A stretch of DNA of 64,000 nt from Phymatolithon calcareum (Eukaryota; Rhodophyta; Florideophyceae; Hapalidiales). Location of the stretch: positions 434,001 to 498,000 of the forward strand of contig OZ345370.1 in assembly GCA_977006965.1 (NCBI GenBank), given 5' to 3'. The position numbers and the translations under genes were made by a program. Every line of letters starts with the position of its first letter. Positions within the stretch are counted from its first letter, which is position 1. The notes beneath the pieces were generated by a model. That model did not search any database, was not told where the DNA came from, and saw only the letters and a list, made by a program, of their open reading frames with translations. Shown piece after piece: positions 1 to 12,551 of the stretch.

Positions 1-6
1 TCGAAT

Positions 7-366
7 TTGATTCTCGAGTCAATCGATCGACTAGCTCCCTTTTTCCACCGCCTTTCTTCACCGTTGCGGCACACGTCACATGGCGGAATCTATGACCTAC
101 CACACCATCCGAATGTGATATTCTCCTGCCAAGTAGAAGGACGGACTACTTTTTCTTATCATTTCATGCCAATACAATGTCATTGGCTCGCATGTGGAGC
201 GTATCTACCCCACCTTGGGCCTGTTTTCCGATACAGTACACATTCGCGGTCGTACTTGGTACTGGGAATATACGCGGACGGATTGAAAATTATTGGCTCT
301 CCCAGTCCTTCCGGAAGGTGTAAACATATAATTCACGCGGCCATAATGAATAATTTGAAAGATTAA
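7..366 (+). pseudogene. Possible Ty1/copia reverse transcriptase remnant
   Basis: An open stretch with no ATG at its start. Near residues 85-97 it reads VLGIYADGLKIIGS, which resembles the copia reverse transcriptase core (consensus L-x-x-Y-V-D-D-x-x-I-x-G-S). The catalytic YVDD is changed to YADG, so the copy could not be active. The surrounding residues do not extend into a recognisable polyprotein, and no LTR is visible at the window edge. The call rests on one short motif. Confidence 0.35.
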
Positions 367-410
367 AGTCCCTCTCGATATTGTGTACATTCACATCTGT
401 AGAGAGTGCT

Positions 411-499
411 GAAAAATAAACTTGAAAAAGAAGACAAAATTTCGCTCTTTTAAAACTCTTAGACGTGCGAAATTTGTCTATTTTTTCAAGTTTATTTTC
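411..499. repeat. AT-rich inverted repeat (hairpin)
   Basis: Arms at about 411-445 and 467-499 are reverse complements over roughly 33-35 nt with a few mismatches, separated by about 21 nt. The right arm runs into TTTATTTTCAAAGCCCC, similar to the tail (TTTATTTAAAAGCCCC) seen near 39955 and 55125, so it probably belongs to a dispersed element. Confidence 0.6.
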
Positions 500-538
500 A
501 AAGCCCCTCAACGTCAACTTTAGGGTCCCTCAGTCGAA

Positions 539-985
539 ATGACGTGGAATAAATTTCTGACAACGCATTTCGCATGTTTTAGGGCCTTCGCGAAGCCCTA
601 CTTGCACCATCATCATGGATCGAACAATCTACCGGTGGTTCTCCGCGTAAGAGAAAGGTCTACACGGTTGCGATGCCTACGGTTGATATTCAACAGAGCA
701 CCTCTTTGGAGAAAATCGGTACTAGGTGCATACTTTGGTGTCACAGCCGTGATTGAGCTGGTCGCGCTCCAACGCATTCTATCTTCATCCAAGATTAGTC
801 CTGAAATTGAATTTGAATGTAAGCGACTCACTAGAGCACTTGTTGGGAGAGAAATACGAATCAAGGATATACTGAATAGTCAAACTACGTTAGCTTAGAA
901 AATCGTGCGAAAGCGGCCCTGTTACTCTTGAAGAGAGGCCTTGGGAGCTTTTAAAATAAATCAGCATATATCCCCCATCATCATG
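539..985 (+). repeat. RepA dispersed ORF fragment, copy 1
   Basis: Encodes the C-terminal part of an unknown repeated protein (about residues 40-119 of the local frame: LRLIF, ELVALQ, FECKRL, VGREIRIKDI). A tail related to GGCTTTGGGAGCTCTCAAAATAAA follows. Related copies lie at 3985-4452 (minus), 11225-11290, 29440-29533, 37251-37605, 37870-38540 (minus), 38545-38690 (minus) and 46395-46525. All keep the 3' end and differ in how far they extend 5', which suggests retroposed or decayed copies. No known domain was recognised. Confidence 0.6.
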
Positions 986-1220
986 GAAGTCATTTTATCA
1001 AAGACGTCAAATATGAACATGTATGTGCATGGTAATTTTACCAACTTCCCCAAGCAGTTACTCTAGAAACAACGCAGTTGCACCGCGTCTCAGCCCTAGC
1101 CTTCAACATTGACACGAAAATCGGCGTCGAAGAATAAATCTCACAACATTAGAGTTAGTTCTGCAATTTAAAGTCAGTAGTGAACAACTGAGAAAAGAAA
1201 CGTTCTCATTCTTGGCTTTG

Positions 1221-2576
1221 TTACAATATCGGCATGGAAACCTTGCTTGCTTGGCTTAACCTATCCGAATCACCTATGTCCACCAATTTTCCAGAATTCG
1301 ACCCTGCATAAATCTCTTCCAACAGTTTTGCGTGCCTCTTTTGGACATGATTGCGATTTCGATCACCAGTGTGAATTGGTTCACAAACTTTCACGACAAG
1401 ATAGTTAGTTTCCGTGAGCGGAAAGAATTTCCTGGTCGGAACAGGACGCCCTAGAAGCGTCTTCGGCGCGTGTTGATCCTCGTCACTTCGTCGTAACATA
1501 AGTCGAACATTCTTAGGAGTGAGAACCGATGCATACAGCTTTGCCTCCGTCGGTTCACTCAGAAAGAAGTAATAACCGTATCGCAAATATTCCCCATTTG
1601 GTGCTGTCCCATCCGCGATACGCGCTCTGTCCGCCAGAAGAAAATCCATGTCGATTGACATCACCTTGTCCGGCTTTGCATACGAGTCGAGCGCTTTCTT
1701 GCTCAAAGCTCCCGCAACTGCGAGCGCCGGGGACAGCAGACCGAGCGTTGGTAAAGCTGGTGTAAGCTCTCCAAGAATTCCGCCAAGACTGTCAATACCT
1801 GCAATCGATTGTTTTATGGTTTCGTCCGGGGTGTCCAGTTCGAGAATCTTAAACTGAACGTTTACACTTTTTCGAAGCTCACCTTCTTCATTTCCGGGCG
1901 TCGTATTTTTGCCTCTTTTTGGCCTTGCTGCGTCCGCCTTGTCCGTCTTTTGTGACTGTGCTTGTATTCCTGGAGACCCCGTGACATATGCCTTACTGGC
2001 AGGGATTGGAATATAAGTGTTTGGACGCTCGATGCTAGTGTACGCATCGGAACGATGATCAAAGTGAATGAATGGCAAACTCTGTCCGTTTTCACCAGAG
2101 GACTCAGGGTCAGTCTGAACGGAATACATCAGCAGCTCGTTCTTAGGTGACCACAAGTCGAAATTTTTCACGAGCATACCGGCTACCCGAATTTCGAAAG
2201 GGCTGTCCTGATACACGAGTTTTCCATCTGGGCAATCACTCGGACGACCGGTTGTGAGTTTCGTTTCGGCAAAAGGGATCTCGGGCAGAGAGGGAATTTC
2301 ATCCTCGGCATAGAGCACCGCCGTGCTTAAACCGGCCGGTGAGAACGGCTCAACTTTGACAGCGGACTTCGGAAGGAGGCGATGTCGTAACCTTGTCAGC
2401 CACCTCCTGCGAAAAGGGCCGGCACGTCCGCCTTCTAGGGTCGTGCGCGGCACACGGACGCGTAATGAGGAGTCCTTGTAAATTCGTGGTTGTGTGTCAG
2501 AGGAGATGGTGCTAGTGTCCGAGAGGCGCCCACGCGACATTCGGTTCACGTCTTGTGTAAATGTTGGACTGGCCAT
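1221..2576 (-). CDS. Hypothetical protein, 451 aa
   Basis: A long uninterrupted frame. The open frame extends 18 codons further upstream to a GTG, but the first ATG lies at 2574-2576 in a strong context (CACCATGG), giving 451 aa beginning MASPTFTQD. The N-terminal 80 residues are Ser/Thr/Arg-rich and look disordered. A probable beta-rich region follows (EIRVAGMLVKNFDLW...). The middle is Lys/Arg-rich, then comes a Gly/Leu/Pro-rich hydrophobic stretch (LGGILGELTPALPTLGLL) and a second ordered part with YGYYFFLSEP and NYLVVKVCEP. No signal peptide is seen and no family was recognised. The pattern suggests a globular protein with a hydrophobic linker. It is the only convincing gene in the first 12 kb and is flanked by repeat debris on both sides. 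Confidence is high that it is coding; function is unknown. Confidence 0.8.
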   Translation of the reverse strand: MASPTFTQDVNRMSRGRLSDTSTISSDTQPRIYKDSSLRVRVPRTTLEGGRAGPFRRRWLTRLRHRLLPKSAVKVEPFSPAGLSTAVLYAEDEIPSLPEIPFAETKLTTGRPSDCPDGKLVYQDSPFEIRVAGMLVKNFDLWSPKNELLMYSVQTDPESSGENGQSLPFIHFDHRSDAYTSIERPNTYIPIPASKAYVTGSPGIQAQSQKTDKADAARPKRGKNTTPGNEEGELRKSVNVQFKILELDTPDETIKQSIAGIDSLGGILGELTPALPTLGLLSPALAVAGALSKKALDSYAKPDKVMSIDMDFLLADRARIADGTAPNGEYLRYGYYFFLSEPTEAKLYASVLTPKNVRLMLRRSDEDQHAPKTLLGRPVPTRKFFPLTETNYLVVKVCEPIHTGDRNRNHVQKRHAKLLEEIYAGSNSGKLVDIGDSDRLSQASKVSMPIL

Positions 2577-3984
2577 GGTGGGGGAGGTTAAACATATAGT
2601 TGACGGCGGTGAGAGGGAAAGGTCATGCACGTATGTTGTTAAATAACAGTGCGCAACCAGGAGATTGTGCCGGCTACATTACGAAATGGTACATTTCTTC
2701 CTTAAGAATGGATGATCGGAACTTAGACAGTGCTGTAGCAAAAGCTCTTCTTCGCTGGAATTCCTCTTTTTGCAAGGACAGTGTACATCAGTGATCATGA
2801 AAATTTCTGATCGCGTTCATGTTGAGAACTATGCAGCATGAGAAATATTTGGTGACACAAATGTGTCGTGCTATGGCACTGCATGAAGTTGTCGGAAACT
2901 GCCAATGAATGCAAATCCCACGTATGATTGGGGTCTAAATCCTTCCTGACATTTCAGGAAGGATTTACACAACTTCGAACTCCGTCCAATGAAAGTCCAG
3001 AGTAATTGTTCGCGTCCACCCAATGTGGCTTTGAATGCAAATAGGAAGCGTGTACAGCTGTACAGTACGTCATGTTTGTATGTTTGAGATGATCTCAGGC
3101 ATACACACACGAGGCACACAGACATGAGGTACACATCGCAGGCAAACAGCCAATTCAATAGAATTTTTTCAGGTCACAACACCATGCATCAAAACTCGCG
3201 CTTTCATGCCCGAGTTGAGTTTTGTCTCGTAATCTTAAAAAACTACTCTTTTCTAGTCAGACACTTATCATAACCACATGCATTCAGGCACTGTTCAGCT
3301 GCCCGCGATATCTCACAAGTACTAAATCGCATACGCATGAAAGTAGATTAGTGGAACATCTCTTAACGAAGTGATTCCAACCAGATGCGAGGCATATTGA
3401 GCAAAAAACAGTTATATTCGTCTTCCCCATTGAAATATATAAGCAATCCTTATACCCTTGTAGAGGCATCACTGTGGTCTGATGATCAGTTTGCAATAGC
3501 GCTTTTCTCATTAGTCTACACGAGAATTTAACTACGAGCACAGGCCATGTTATCCCCTATCAATGAAAAGGGACCAGCGGACAATTGTAATATTCTGCGC
3601 ATTCTTCAAACTCGCTTTGCAATCAAGAATGACGTGCATTTCCTTTGCATATGACAGAGCATGCGCTTACTATCTTCGCTAATGACGAAATCAGAATTTC
3701 AGCAGCACAACCTGCGCATTCTTCTCCGTCGAGCAGAAATGCGTATTCCATGTATCGCATCCGTAAAGAGAAAACGGATCGCCGTTCAAGATTCCAGACT
3801 GATGATCAGTCTCGAACTGGCATCAACACCCACAGCGATGGATACTACTGGCTACTGTCTGCATGGCCAGTGTCCACCGAGCACGCTCGGAACCTTGATT
3901 CCTCGTCTTATGTTCGTGCGTCACGTAGCAAATGCGGGAGTTCAGAGTCGTTAAATGACGCACGAAAACCGAACTTCAGAGGGG
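2577..3984. other. Intergenic stretch with one perfect hairpin
   Basis: No convincing gene. The only structure found is a perfect 13-bp hairpin at 2937-2966 with a 4-nt loop, and a GTACAGCTGTACAGTAC tract near 3053-3069 belonging to the motif enriched across the window. Confidence 0.5.
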
Positions 3985-4452
3985 ATGTTTTATGATATTA
4001 TTTTGAGAGCTCCCAGAGCCTCACCTTGGAGTAACGGGGCAGCTCATGCGATATTCTCTGAGCTCTCTGGCTACACAAAACGTTCTTTGATTCGTAATTC
4101 TCTCCCAACAAGAGCTCCTGGGAGTCTTTTGCACTCAAACTCAATTTCATTCCTCATCTTCGACCAGGCTAGAGCATGTTGTAAGGCGACCAGTTCGATC
4201 GCCGCGGTAATCCCAAAAGTACGCAGGCACCCAATACTTATTTTCTTCAAAGGAATGCTCGGTTTAAATATCAATCTTAGGCACCTTAAACGTGTCATTC
4301 TCCCTCTTATGTAAAGAATCCCCGGTAGCTTGCCTACAATAGAAATCGTCATTGATCTGTCTTCTTCTTCCTTCTCCCATACCCTTAATTATTTCGTCTC
4401 TCCTCTTCTTCGAGACAGATACCCTCTTCGCTTTCTGAAGGGCTTGTCGCAA
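3985..4452 (-). repeat. RepA dispersed ORF fragment, copy 2
   Basis: Minus-strand relative of copy 1, sharing RLRCLRLIF, IELVALQ, EFECKRL and VGRELRIK, and ending at the same conserved 3' tail (reverse complement of GGAGCTCTCAAAATAATATC near 3990-4020). The reading frame changes between 4264 and 4350, so it is decayed. Confidence 0.6.
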
Positions 4453-7400
4453 ATCTTCATTACTCTTGCGATATTCAATTTCCTTCGCTACTTCCCTTAT
4501 GTCCTCATCTCTTCCGAAGTACTTTACTGTTTCTTCAAGGCGCTTCTTATGTAGAGGTCAGAGGTATGATGTTGGCTTATCTTGGCAGCTGTTGCTCCGT
4601 CTATGAGAAGGTGCCTCTCTTCAGAAACTATTGGGGGAAACTGCTTAAGTAGATTTCCGATCACGTTCCAGCATGGGCTCGCTGGAAGAATATTGTGTGC
4701 TTCCGTCTCGTAGAACCTACAACAGAAGCAAGTCGCCTATTGTTGCAGCTTCTTGCGACGCTGCATTATTACGTGTCTACAGACAGTATCGGGTCTGCTG
4801 TTTTCGGCAGCTATGTGAAAGGACTGTGCCAGAATGCGCGCCCTTTAAAGAATTACGCCAGCGAAGATCCGAAGACCGCAACTTGGATAGAACCTCGCGC
4901 TGAGGCTTCTGTGTGAGAAGGACGAAATCGAGAAGAAAACAAATTGCGTGCGAAAAGACGCGGACATACAGCATGCGGAGAGTGATTCCCAATATCTACA
5001 AGAGCACGAGCTCCTACGAGGGAGTACCGAGCGAGCCGTGTGCGGGCTTGTCCCTGGTCTTCAAGATGTTAAGCCTCGGACCGCTAATTACGACGTTCGC
5101 GGGTTTAATGAACTTGACTGAACCTTATATCGATACGATTCACTTGTAGTACACGGAGTGGAACGGGAACGTGCTCCGGTCGTGGATGGGGACAGAACTT
5201 GGGCCGGTAACCTGCAAATTCCAAACGCAATGCCCGTCGGAGCACTATTGCATTTCGCGGACATGCCAACCGATCGTCAGATCGCTAGCTGCCCCTACTC
5301 GCGACTTAGGGTACGGGGTCTCGCCTCCCGCTTGTGGCGAACGTTGGTTCTTCACCGAGATGGTGGGATGAAGGAAAAGGACTTTACCTTGACGATGGAA
5401 ATGGTTTGAACTTGATGATACCCTTTTCTCCCTCGCGTCGGTATCGTCGACTATTCTAAAGTGTGCCTCGAGATAAAGCTTTCATACTATGATCCCGCGC
5501 AGTAAGTGTAAGCTAGGTCTCTTCTACCCATGGATGCCTGGTGCTTTGCTATCCAGGCTAACAACCTTGTTGCCCACGTGTATATCGAACCAAGACAACA
5601 AACTTACTATTCTTGCGACAGGTTGGTGACCCCCACAACATGAGAGCCTCCACGGATATCAAGTATGGGTGGAAAAGGAAGAAAAAGAGTGGAAAATTGC
5701 CTTCGATACCAACGAGAAAGCAAACCATGTAGTTCAGATTCGATCCAGGAAGCACCTACTCCTTGCAATCAAGTGGTTCTTTGGTCCCTTCCCGTCACGA
5801 AAACCAGAAACTTACATTCAGACTTTGGTCGCGTACTATTTTACGCAATGGCGTTCCATGATGCAATACAGGAATACTATTCACAGCTTTGTGTGCTAGC
5901 AATAGTTACTGCAATAATCAGTGACACCACAATAGGTTTTTTTATGGCAATCACAACAAAACGATGTACATCGCAAGTAGGGAATAGGGAATAACGTAGT
6001 TGAACTAGCGTCTGTAATTACTTTGTTCAATACATGTGCTGTTTGGAACGTGGTTGAACGTGCGTCAGCATCGTAGTACATTTTTATAACTCGCTCTGTA
6101 ATCTGGATTGGATGCTAACACAGGCAACGTAGTGTGCTGAAATAAGAAGTTGTTCTTGGTTCTGCAATAGACTATTCCTCTTCAATATTGCAATAAACGG
6201 GAATTGAAATTAATTATGACCTAAGTCTGCTTACATTGGACATTTTAACGAGGCCAAGGAAGAAAGTCGGAAAACTTGACAACGAAATTTAACAAGGCCA
6301 AAAGTAGAAGGATATTGGGGAACAAGAAATAAAAACGGCAATAGACAAACTTCTGGCTACTGAGATCCAAATGTCAGAAGCAATGATAGTGTAATATAAT
6401 CCGTTTAGGAAATAGGATGGCTGTGCGCTGAGAAGGTATGCGCGGGAAGCTGCTCTGATGTTGGTGAATGCCGGTGTTGAGAGCTTCTAACCTAAAAACA
6501 ACCTTTGTTATACTGGTATTACCGCCGTCGCGCACCTGTGCGAATATTTCGGTATAATACTGGAAGGAATGCGGAGGTCCCCGGCTCGAGTCCTGTCACA
6601 AGCAAGAATTTGAATTTCATTCAGCGAAGTGCACTCCGACATCCCCGTGTAGTGGTATGCAGCAGTACTCGCGGGAGGCAGATATGCTCTTACCCAGAAT
6701 GAATCCAGTCCAAGAGCATCATAGAGGCCCCCTAGATGTTGAGTAACGTACACTTTGTGAAACTCAGATATCCTGCAATAAAGAAAGAAACATAAAATAA
6801 AACTTACAAGTTTCCCGCCCCCCCCCCGACAGCATCGGGCGGGTGCGCGGAGAACGTTCCAGCCTATCGCAGAAGTTTACCAAAGTGAACTTTTCGTCGC
6901 ATCACTCTTGCCTTCGAATGAAAATACTTGGATATAAGGGTATGGCAGAGCCACAACCGCGCGTGGAAGAAATTTGTGCCCTGTTGGTGCGGAGAAGCGG
7001 TATAAATGGCCCCGACAACTATTACCTCCCAAGATCCATTGCATGTTGGCGAATGTGCACTCTGTATGTCATGACTTACAGCTTTTTGGCTGACTGCGCA
7101 AAGCTTTTAGCAGTTACACCAAGACTTTTAGAACAATATTTGAAAGTGCTATGCTACTGTACCACATTTAACTGGTAAAGCAAAATATGGATCAAGGCAT
7201 GTGCTCTCTAAATCTCCAGTGTCTAAGTGACGGCGATCGACGTGCAGAATCAAAAGCGTTCTTACTATGAAACTTCTTCCCTCAATAGACGGGCTCCCGT
7301 CACATAGACAACAGGAGGCCAGATCAGCGAAGAAATGTAATGTATGATACTTGCAAACAAGCTCCCTTCAAGGTTTATGTAAAAAGTCGGGAAAATAAGC

Positions 7401-7631
7401 GAATGCTGGAAGGCGGGTGTATTCGCAAACGCCAGTATTTGGCATCTTGCAGAAAACAGAGCTACTGTTAACGACGAAATTGACAGAAAAAGTCGATTGT
7501 ACTAGTTTGAACACACGGGTACACAAATTAAATGGAAAAAATCTACTGTACCATTTTGCTATAAACTTTGCATGGCACTCCCTGATTCATTTTGACATTG
7601 CATCTCGACTCAGCGGACCGGCACTCAGTAT
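4453..7631. other. Gene-poor stretch with decayed coding debris
   Basis: No intact gene. From about 4673 to 5371 one plus-strand frame stays open except for two stops (near 4901 and 5147) and contains a Cys-rich patch (CKFQTQCPSEHYCISRTC); it may be a broken gene. About 6425-6500 carries the tail of another dispersed fragment (local C-terminus AREAALMLVNAGVESF), also seen near 8850-8920 and 31680-31740. A poly-C run lies near 6822-6834. The rest shows nothing recognisable. Confidence 0.4.
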
Positions 7632-8330
7632 TCATTCATTCATTTTGCGTATTCCCCTTGTGGTGCTAGCAACACTTTGAGGGCCTAAGCTTCTTCCGTT
7701 CTAATCTATTTGTTGCGAGTTTGACAGCTGCTTGCACGTCAAGGTCCGGGGCGTCACCAAAGATTGACTCTGGGGTTGGTCGGACGCAGTGGAGTAGCAC
7801 TTGACGAACCAAGCGACTTTTGTCCATCCTAAAGTTGTGTCCAAGCCAACTCCATCGTATGTCTCTGGCGCAGAATACCACATAGATAGTGGGGTCCCAA
7901 GACTCGTCGGCAATTTGTCTTCCCGATATTCTGGACAACATCTTGGCGCCTGTGGATCTGAGGATTTTTCGAACATTTTCAGTTAGCTTCTATGATTCAA
8001 CACTGTAGAGGAGAGTTGATAGGACAGAGGAGGGCAGGATATCGGAGATCCTGGGATAGGATGTTGTCCGTAAGAATCCGTTTTAGTTCTTGGAAGCGGG
8101 ACGAGGCTATTGTAACGCGGTGATTAACGGGTACCATCGGGTCTCTGTCGGTGGGCTGCAGTACTCTCAGATACTTGAAGTTTCTGATGTTTGCAAAGTC
8201 TGCTTTTCCGACGTGAACGTGCTCTAAAGCTGCTTGTGTAGCATTCGGTTTTGCGGCCTTGACAAGTTTGTCTGCCAAGGACCCTGCACGTGATGCGACT
8301 TTTGGATGTGGCAACTCAAAAAGACCCCAG
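7632..8330 (-). mobile_element. 5'-truncated LINE (non-LTR retrotransposon), RT C-terminus
   Basis: Two minus-strand frames, 8314-7997 and 7941-7666, read as successive parts of a LINE reverse transcriptase C-terminus. The first has FKYLRVL, VNHRVTIASSRFQELKRIL; the second has IRWSWLGHNFRM and CVRPTPESIFGD. The W-L-G-H-x-x-R-M block is typical of LINE ORF2 downstream of the RT core. A frame change between the two shows it is dead. The 3' end is a short (ATTC)n tract at 7632-7651 after the stop, a type of tail seen in several LINE clades. Related copies lie at 9410-9800, 28905-29262, 29534-29680, 36350-36830 and 41601-41915. Confidence 0.75.
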
Positions 8331-9409
8331 TCCTCTCACGTTAGAAAGAGTGGTTCACGAGGTTCCCCGTCGAAATATTCAACTGATACATGCATCCTTT
8401 TCCTGTCGTTAACTCGGACCACGCTTCTCAAATGCCACTCAAATTAGCCGAGATCGTCCCATTTTCGGATGGCGATCTTGGCACACATAGGTGGGTATGG
8501 TTGCGTAGGATTCTCGACGACAGGCAGGCAATACAGGCGTCGGTGCGTCGCCAGAGATTTTTCGTGTGGTACTCAGAAGGTTACAGCAGGTTACAGTATG
8601 CTGGAAGTGAAGCGGTACTTCGAACGCTTCCCCCCCCCCCCGGAACCCCTCTTCCTATATGGAGCACTTTGGTGAGGAAGTTGAGAAGAACCTTGAGACC
8701 GCACAACGCAATCCCACATGACCACAACTCAGCGGAAAGACCGAGGGCGAAACAATACAGGCGATGGACAGACTAGTAGAATTAGAGTTTATACTGACGG
8801 AATATATGGTAGTGCGATGTGATCGTCTCAGACAATGTGCCAGTTGTACACGGGAAGTTGCTCTGGTGTCAGCGAACTCTGGTGCTGAGGGCTTCTAAAA
8901 CAAAAACTTACAATTTCCCCCAGTACGATACAGCCTGTATTCATTATCGCCTGTATCATTCAGGAGATAATGGAAAATAACGTTCATGTTAAAATGTACT
9001 GCACTGTACACCGTTGGGTCAAGTCGAGGTTTTTGGAACCCCTGAATGCTATCGAAAATCATAATCAAGGCACATACTTTTCTTGAAATTTTCCTATTTA
9101 TACCTCGAACTTGATATCATAATATTTCGGTATCCTGAACCAGGGGAGAACATTCCCCTGCCTGAACTTTCACAATTTTATCAAATTACCTAAGAAGGAG
9201 CTCGAGCTCCTTTTTAGGCAAATCTCCGACATTTTATTTTTTTCCTTTTGCAGATAAGCATGCTCGCTTGAGCTTCAGAAGATCATACGCCAATCTTCTC
9301 TTTTTCCGCTCAAAACCATCACTAAACGTTTTTTTAATTATATTTTATTGGCGATAAAAAAGAAAAAGAATTTATTTATCGGCAATTTCATTCAATTTGC
9401 AAATGACTT
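8331..9409. other. Repeat debris, poly-C run and palindromes
   Basis: No convincing gene. It holds a run of about 14 C residues near 8631-8644, a tail fragment related to 31680-31740 at about 8850-8920 (GGGCTTCTAAAACAAAAACTTAC), and an 18-bp perfect palindrome at 9195-9212 inside a longer CCTAA...TTAGG hairpin. Confidence 0.4.
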
Positions 9410-9800
9410 TTCCTCAATGGGGCTAGCAGAGCTTCGAGAGTCTAAGTTTCTTCCATTCTATTTTATAGTTAGCCAGTTTGACTGCGGCTTTCACGTCTCG
9501 TCCAGGTACGTCACCAAAGCGTGATTCTGGCATAGGTCTGACGCATTTTAGCTGGCGGACCAGGTGGCGCTCGTTCATTCTAAGAATGTGTCCAAGCCAA
9601 TTCCATCGTAGGTTGCATGTCGCAACTTGGGAGTCTGGTGGAGAAACTTATCGCTTCCCAAGTGCCTTCTCTGCCTCCTGCTCACCCCTTTCGGGACGGG
9701 TCCCTTCGCACCAACCGAAGGGATCATGTGCCGCGCGCGGGTGCGTGCATTACAGGACAGGAAAAACGATGTATACTTTCCAACATGCTGTGCTAGGATC
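9410..9800 (-). mobile_element. Internally deleted LINE derivative, copy B
   Basis: Read on the minus strand, it begins with a leader containing TGTCCTGTAATGCACGC, continues into the start of the endonuclease region (EGTREAIS-FSTRL, then a GTTGCGACATG junction) and jumps directly to the RT C-terminal part (CTACGATGGAATTGGCTTGG, CCAGAATCACGC) ending near 9410. The middle of the LINE is missing. The copies at 36350-36830 and 41601-41915 have the same architecture with different right junctions. Confidence 0.65.
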
Positions 9801-12551
9801 CTTTTCTAGTGCTCACACGTCGAAAATGAGAACTCTCTCATGAGTTGGAACTCCACGTATAGACCAGCAAGACAATTCAGTACATATGGGTCACGAAAAG
9901 TGACAAGAATTTGTTCTCGCCGTGCAAATGCACTCTTGTAAAGAAAACATACTGTGCAGGTTAGCCTTGCCCCGATTCCAGGAGACGTACAGGAAGAAGA
10001 AGTAGAAATCTAGATTTTTATTTGGAAGTTACCAATGGTTCTGCAGACGCATAGGGCAACTTTGTGATTGCAGGAGGCCATGGGTATGGTCTGTTAGAGA
10101 CGTGCAGCAGCTCTCTGAGGAAGAGACGTAGGAAACAAAGAAATTTTGAATTAGAAAATTGGGATTTGCATGAAAGGCTCTCAAGGTATTCAAGCCCTGG
10201 TGAATTCAGAGGCAACACGTGGAGGAGCTATCTGGAAGGCAAATAAGAATCAGTGAAATTCTGAATGAAATAGATTATCAACGAGCACACGAGGAACGTA
10301 GGCTATTCAAGACACGAGGCTGTGTGAATAAACATCCGCAGCGAGGAGATGTCCGGCATGATACAAGGTAGGACCACACGAATATACTCTTTAAACTCTC
10401 CTTGGTACCTTATTCAAAGCGAAGCAAGGTGCTTTCACGAAATTGGCTTTTTTGCTTTTGTTGCGGAGAAACATAGCATCATACTGCACACATGAGACTT
10501 GCGAGCTGTATCACTCACTTCTGTGCAATAAGTAGGCACGGGAAGGGTTTAAATGTAGGAAAAGTTGGACATCGTGCCGGTTGCATGCATCGAGGGATCA
10601 GTCCGTTCAAGGGCCACTCTAGGTGGCTGAGCTTGAAAAAATTATTTAACTTTATGCGGAAAATACATCAGAAGCCACTACCTATTTCTGTGAAGTTTAA
10701 GGATATACGAGGGCCCCATAGGACTCGTAATGCCGTAAACAAGTTTAACCCGTGCCCATGATTCCTTGACGAGATCAAGAGCAGAATGATTCCTTCGCAA
10801 GCGTGCTTTCCAATGCTTGCATTGTGAGACGCTGGCAAGAGTCTTGTTCTCCACTATGACTTGATCACACTGCTGGCAACATCACAGCATTCTTCTACCG
10901 GCGGGACAGATGTGTATGACTGTATTTCGTTTAGTGCAAATGACTTCACGAAGCGTGCGAGAAATAGAAATTAATACATGGGTGTCCCAGGACAATGTTG
11001 TTGTTCTGGGACTGTCATGTCTCCCTCGCTCTCGTTCGAGAAGCTGACGTTTCGACAAGGCGATGACAACGTCTTATACTCTTATCTTTGCGAGAGGAGT
11101 ACAGTACAGTAGTAAATCTAACGCTTTTAGAGGCACTATGCTCCTGGAAATGTAAGCCATCTTGGCAATTCACTGGCTGCATCTGAGAGAAATGAGAAGG
11201 TTCCTCTGACGGAGCAACTTCATTTGCTCAACCTAAGGTAAGGCTTTGGGAGCTCTCAAAATAAAATCATAATATATCCCCCATTTGCTCAACTTGCTTT
11301 GAAGGGTGAACATTATTTGTTGAACGGCATAACATTTTCGATGTCAGTCTCACTGGTTTGGGAACGGCACGTCAGTGTTGCTATCCTGTAATGGCACGTC
11401 GTTGTCACTTTAGTTTGTACTGTAGTGACCATTTCGGATCAGTGCAGTGCATTTGTCCATGATTTTGTCCCAAATTTGTAATGGGACAGAGAAGATTGCT
11501 GTTACAAACGGAAGGTAAATCTTTTTCATGTTTTTGTCCTCGATTGGACCTGCTTTGTTTGGTTGTGATACGCCCTCGCGCTGGTTTATGCTACAATGAT
11601 ACTGTACTGAAGATATTCGTTCCATTTTCAATGATTTCTAAGTCAAGCAATTCTGTTTGTGTACAACACGTTTCCGGGACTCTAAATCATGGATAAGTAA
11701 ACTGAAGAGGTGTACTGATCTCATGACAAGATTCTCGTGACATCGACATGATAGCAAGCTGGTGTCACTAGAACACAGAAAACAGCAGCATACAAAGCAC
11801 AGTCATCACTTCGTCGAGTACTCGCATCGACTTGGAACGTTTGACCAAGAGAGTAATAACTCTACCTTTTTGCGCTAGGTGCAGTACTGATGTTCATGGT
11901 TGGAATAATGGCAAGGAAATGACTGGCAAAGAACCCCTCCCCAATGCCATGACTCCGATCTCGGATTGAATCTTGTACCCGGACTCTTGAAACACCACAG
12001 TGCCAAGAGAACAGAGCTTGAAAACACATCAACCGTGCACCGTCGAGCCCCTCGGCAAGCTGGCAACAAGGTCAGGTTTCTTGTCCTACACAGCTGTCAC
12101 GTACGGCTCAGCTACGTGTATGATACAGGGCTTTGCGTCATTGCTGTACCGCGAATTGGATTCGAAGGGGAGCGTAAGCTTTGGTCAATTTTAATTGAAC
12201 TATGGTTTTTTTGATGCATCAAAAAAATTCCATGTTTCTTTGGTGGCACCAATTGCTTTACAGTAACAACAATGAGATGTCCACGATTGGACATGGTATG
12301 ATACGTAAGCTGTAAATTACAACACGCTTGTAACTGGGGACAGTGCGCCAACTTGACGATCTTGCGTGACATCAGAAGGAGCGATGATCGTTCCTCCTGA
12401 TGTCACACGAGCACTCTTTTTCTGGTGAAGCACTTTTTTTTTAAAGAAAGCCACTTCAGGCCATATCGCCAAAGCATATCCCGAAAATGTAGAGGAACGG
12501 AGGGGATCCCCTCCGTTAACAAGGGACCTGTGAAATGAAGAAGAACGTATA
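9801..12551. other. Gene-poor stretch with RepA tail and palindromes
   Basis: No gene is supported. It contains a RepA 3' tail at 11225-11290, GTACAGTACAGTA near 11100, a near-perfect hairpin at about 12367-12404 (arms of about 18 nt with two mismatches) and a 22-bp perfect palindrome at 12496-12517 centred on GGATCC. Confidence 0.45.

Noticed and set aside
6560-6620. tRNA-like B box (GGCTCGAGTCC)
   Set aside because: No matching A box, acceptor stem or anticodon arm could be folded on either strand.
8390-8776. 128-aa plus-strand frame
   Set aside because: Contains the poly-C run, has no motif, and overlaps repeat debris.
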